From: Candidatus Uhrbacteria bacterium
GTDB lineage: Bacteria; Patescibacteria; ABY1; SG8-24; GWF2-40-263
Length of the DNA stretch: 29,607 nt
Direction: 5' to 3'
Assembly: GCA_016205975.1 (NCBI GenBank)
Contig: JACQSK010000001.1
Location: 1-29,607 of the forward strand
Shown: piece after piece, positions 29,174 through 29,607 of the stretch
How positions within the stretch are numbered: the first letter of the stretch is position 1
Layout: each line of letters begins with the position of its first letter
The notes under the pieces: generated by a model
Seen by the model: the letters and a program-made list of their open reading frames with translations, nothing else
The model's database searches: none
Told to the model about the DNA's origin: nothing
Position numbers and translations under genes: made by a program

Positions 29174-29607
29174 ATGAGTCTGTTCGATCTGGCCCATGTG
29201 GCCAAACTTAACGAAATCCAGCGGGCACGTCTGAGTGCCGGCCAGGAGGGCATCGGCCCCGAGGTCGAGGAGCTGATCCGTCGCCTGGAGATGGGTGGCG
29301 TGAATCAGTGGCGGATCCAGGCCAAGCGCCTGTGGGATCGCGGCTTCGGCCTCGACCCGAGCATCCAGGCCAAGAACTTCAAGGTCTACCTCCAGGGGAT
29401 CCCCCGGATCCCCGCGAGCTTGCTCGTGGAGGATTCCAACCTCCCACTCCTCTCCCTCGCCGACCCGCGGCCGGGACTGCTGCGCTCCTGCAAGCTCCTC
29501 GGGATCCAGCACGAGGAGCTGGGCTACAAGGACGGGGATGCCGTCCCGTTCGAAGACCGTTTCGTCATGCCCACCCAGCCCTTCTGGTTCCGTCACGACG
29601 ACGGACG
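29174..29607 (+). CDS. Hypothetical protein of a putative lineage-specific family, partial
   Basis: 144 N-terminal residues are visible and the C-terminus is beyond the window. The start is fixed by GGAGG 5 nt upstream. The N-terminus is helical: His-Val-Ala-Lys-Leu-Asn-Glu-Ile-Gln-Arg-Ala-Arg-Leu, then Gly-Pro-Glu-Val-Glu-Glu-Leu-Ile-Arg-Arg-Leu-Glu-Met-Gly-Gly-Val. I recall very similar N-termini in hypothetical proteins present in many copies in Parcubacteria genomes, but cannot name the family. Codon use is GC-rich, as in the transglycosylase-like gene. The antisense open frame at 29042-29596 is a shadow. Confidence 0.75.
   Translation, partial: MSLFDLAHVAKLNEIQRARLSAGQEGIGPEVEELIRRLEMGGVNQWRIQAKRLWDRGFGLDPSIQAKNFKVYLQGIPRIPASLLVEDSNLPLLSLADPRPGLLRSCKLLGIQHEELGYKDGDAVPFEDRFVMPTQPFWFRHDDG

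Noticed and set aside
29042..29596. Reverse-strand open frame of 184 codons at the end
   Set aside because: It is antisense to the SD-led + gene at 29174. Its composition looks like a shadow of GC-rich codons.

Overview
The window looks like a chromosomal segment of a Candidate Phyla Radiation bacterium (Patescibacteria, Parcubacteria-like). This is an inference from several traits: the 23S rRNA gene is interrupted by two group I introns, one with a LAGLIDADG endonuclease gene; the 23S-5S unit has its own promoter and no 16S in front of it; envelope proteins carry NBR1-type Ig, lamin-tail and FG-GAP domains; and DUF5674, EndoQ-type and small conserved hypothetical genes are present. The genetic code is standard, all three stop codons are used, and the tRNA genes encode their CCA ends.

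Layout. 1-3.83 kb: a divergent pair of a partial flippase (-) and SpoIID-like plus D,D-carboxypeptidase genes (+). 3.88-6.4 kb (-): a hypothetical gene, a two-gene membrane/PH-domain unit, ruvB and tRNA-Leu(UAA). 6.4-9.1 kb: alkD-like and polX repair genes (-) with divergent tRNA-Gly (+). 9.07-12.5 kb (-): a heptad-repeat coiled-coil gene, two tiny genes and a large lamin-tail surface protein. 12.57-12.96 kb: a non-coding locus with a tRNA-like gene, terminators and an upstream RNA that contains segments complementary to that tRNA. 12.97-15.34 kb (-): an apparent operon of DUF5674, a hypothetical gene, tRNA-Leu(UAG), an HD hydrolase, a membrane protein and an HExxH protein. 15.4-16.45 kb: an RBBP9-like hydrolase (+) and rlmH (-). 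16.53-21.33 kb (+): promoter, long leader, 23S with two introns, 5S. 21.4-24.6 kb: a 39-aa membrane peptide, a GlmU-like nucleotidyltransferase, a P-loop kinase, MazG-like (-) and EndoQ (+). 24.6-26.4 kb (-): a 23-aa Lys-rich peptide with a long structured leader, an FG-GAP/L,D-transpeptidase and tRNA-Ala. 26.45-29.6 kb: a membrane-anchored lytic-transglycosylase-like protein (+), a D-2-hydroxyacid dehydrogenase (-) and the start of a gene behind a long leader (+).

Two themes link the genes. One is the cell envelope (flippase, SpoIID, D,D-carboxypeptidase, L,D-transpeptidase, lytic transglycosylase, lamin-tail protein). The other is DNA repair and nucleotide hygiene (RuvB, AlkD, PolX, EndoQ, MazG). 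Many genes have a -10 box only 7-11 nt before the start codon, suggesting near-leaderless mRNAs, while a second class has a promoter, a real leader and a Shine-Dalgarno (SD) site. The least explained locus is 12.73-12.96 kb.
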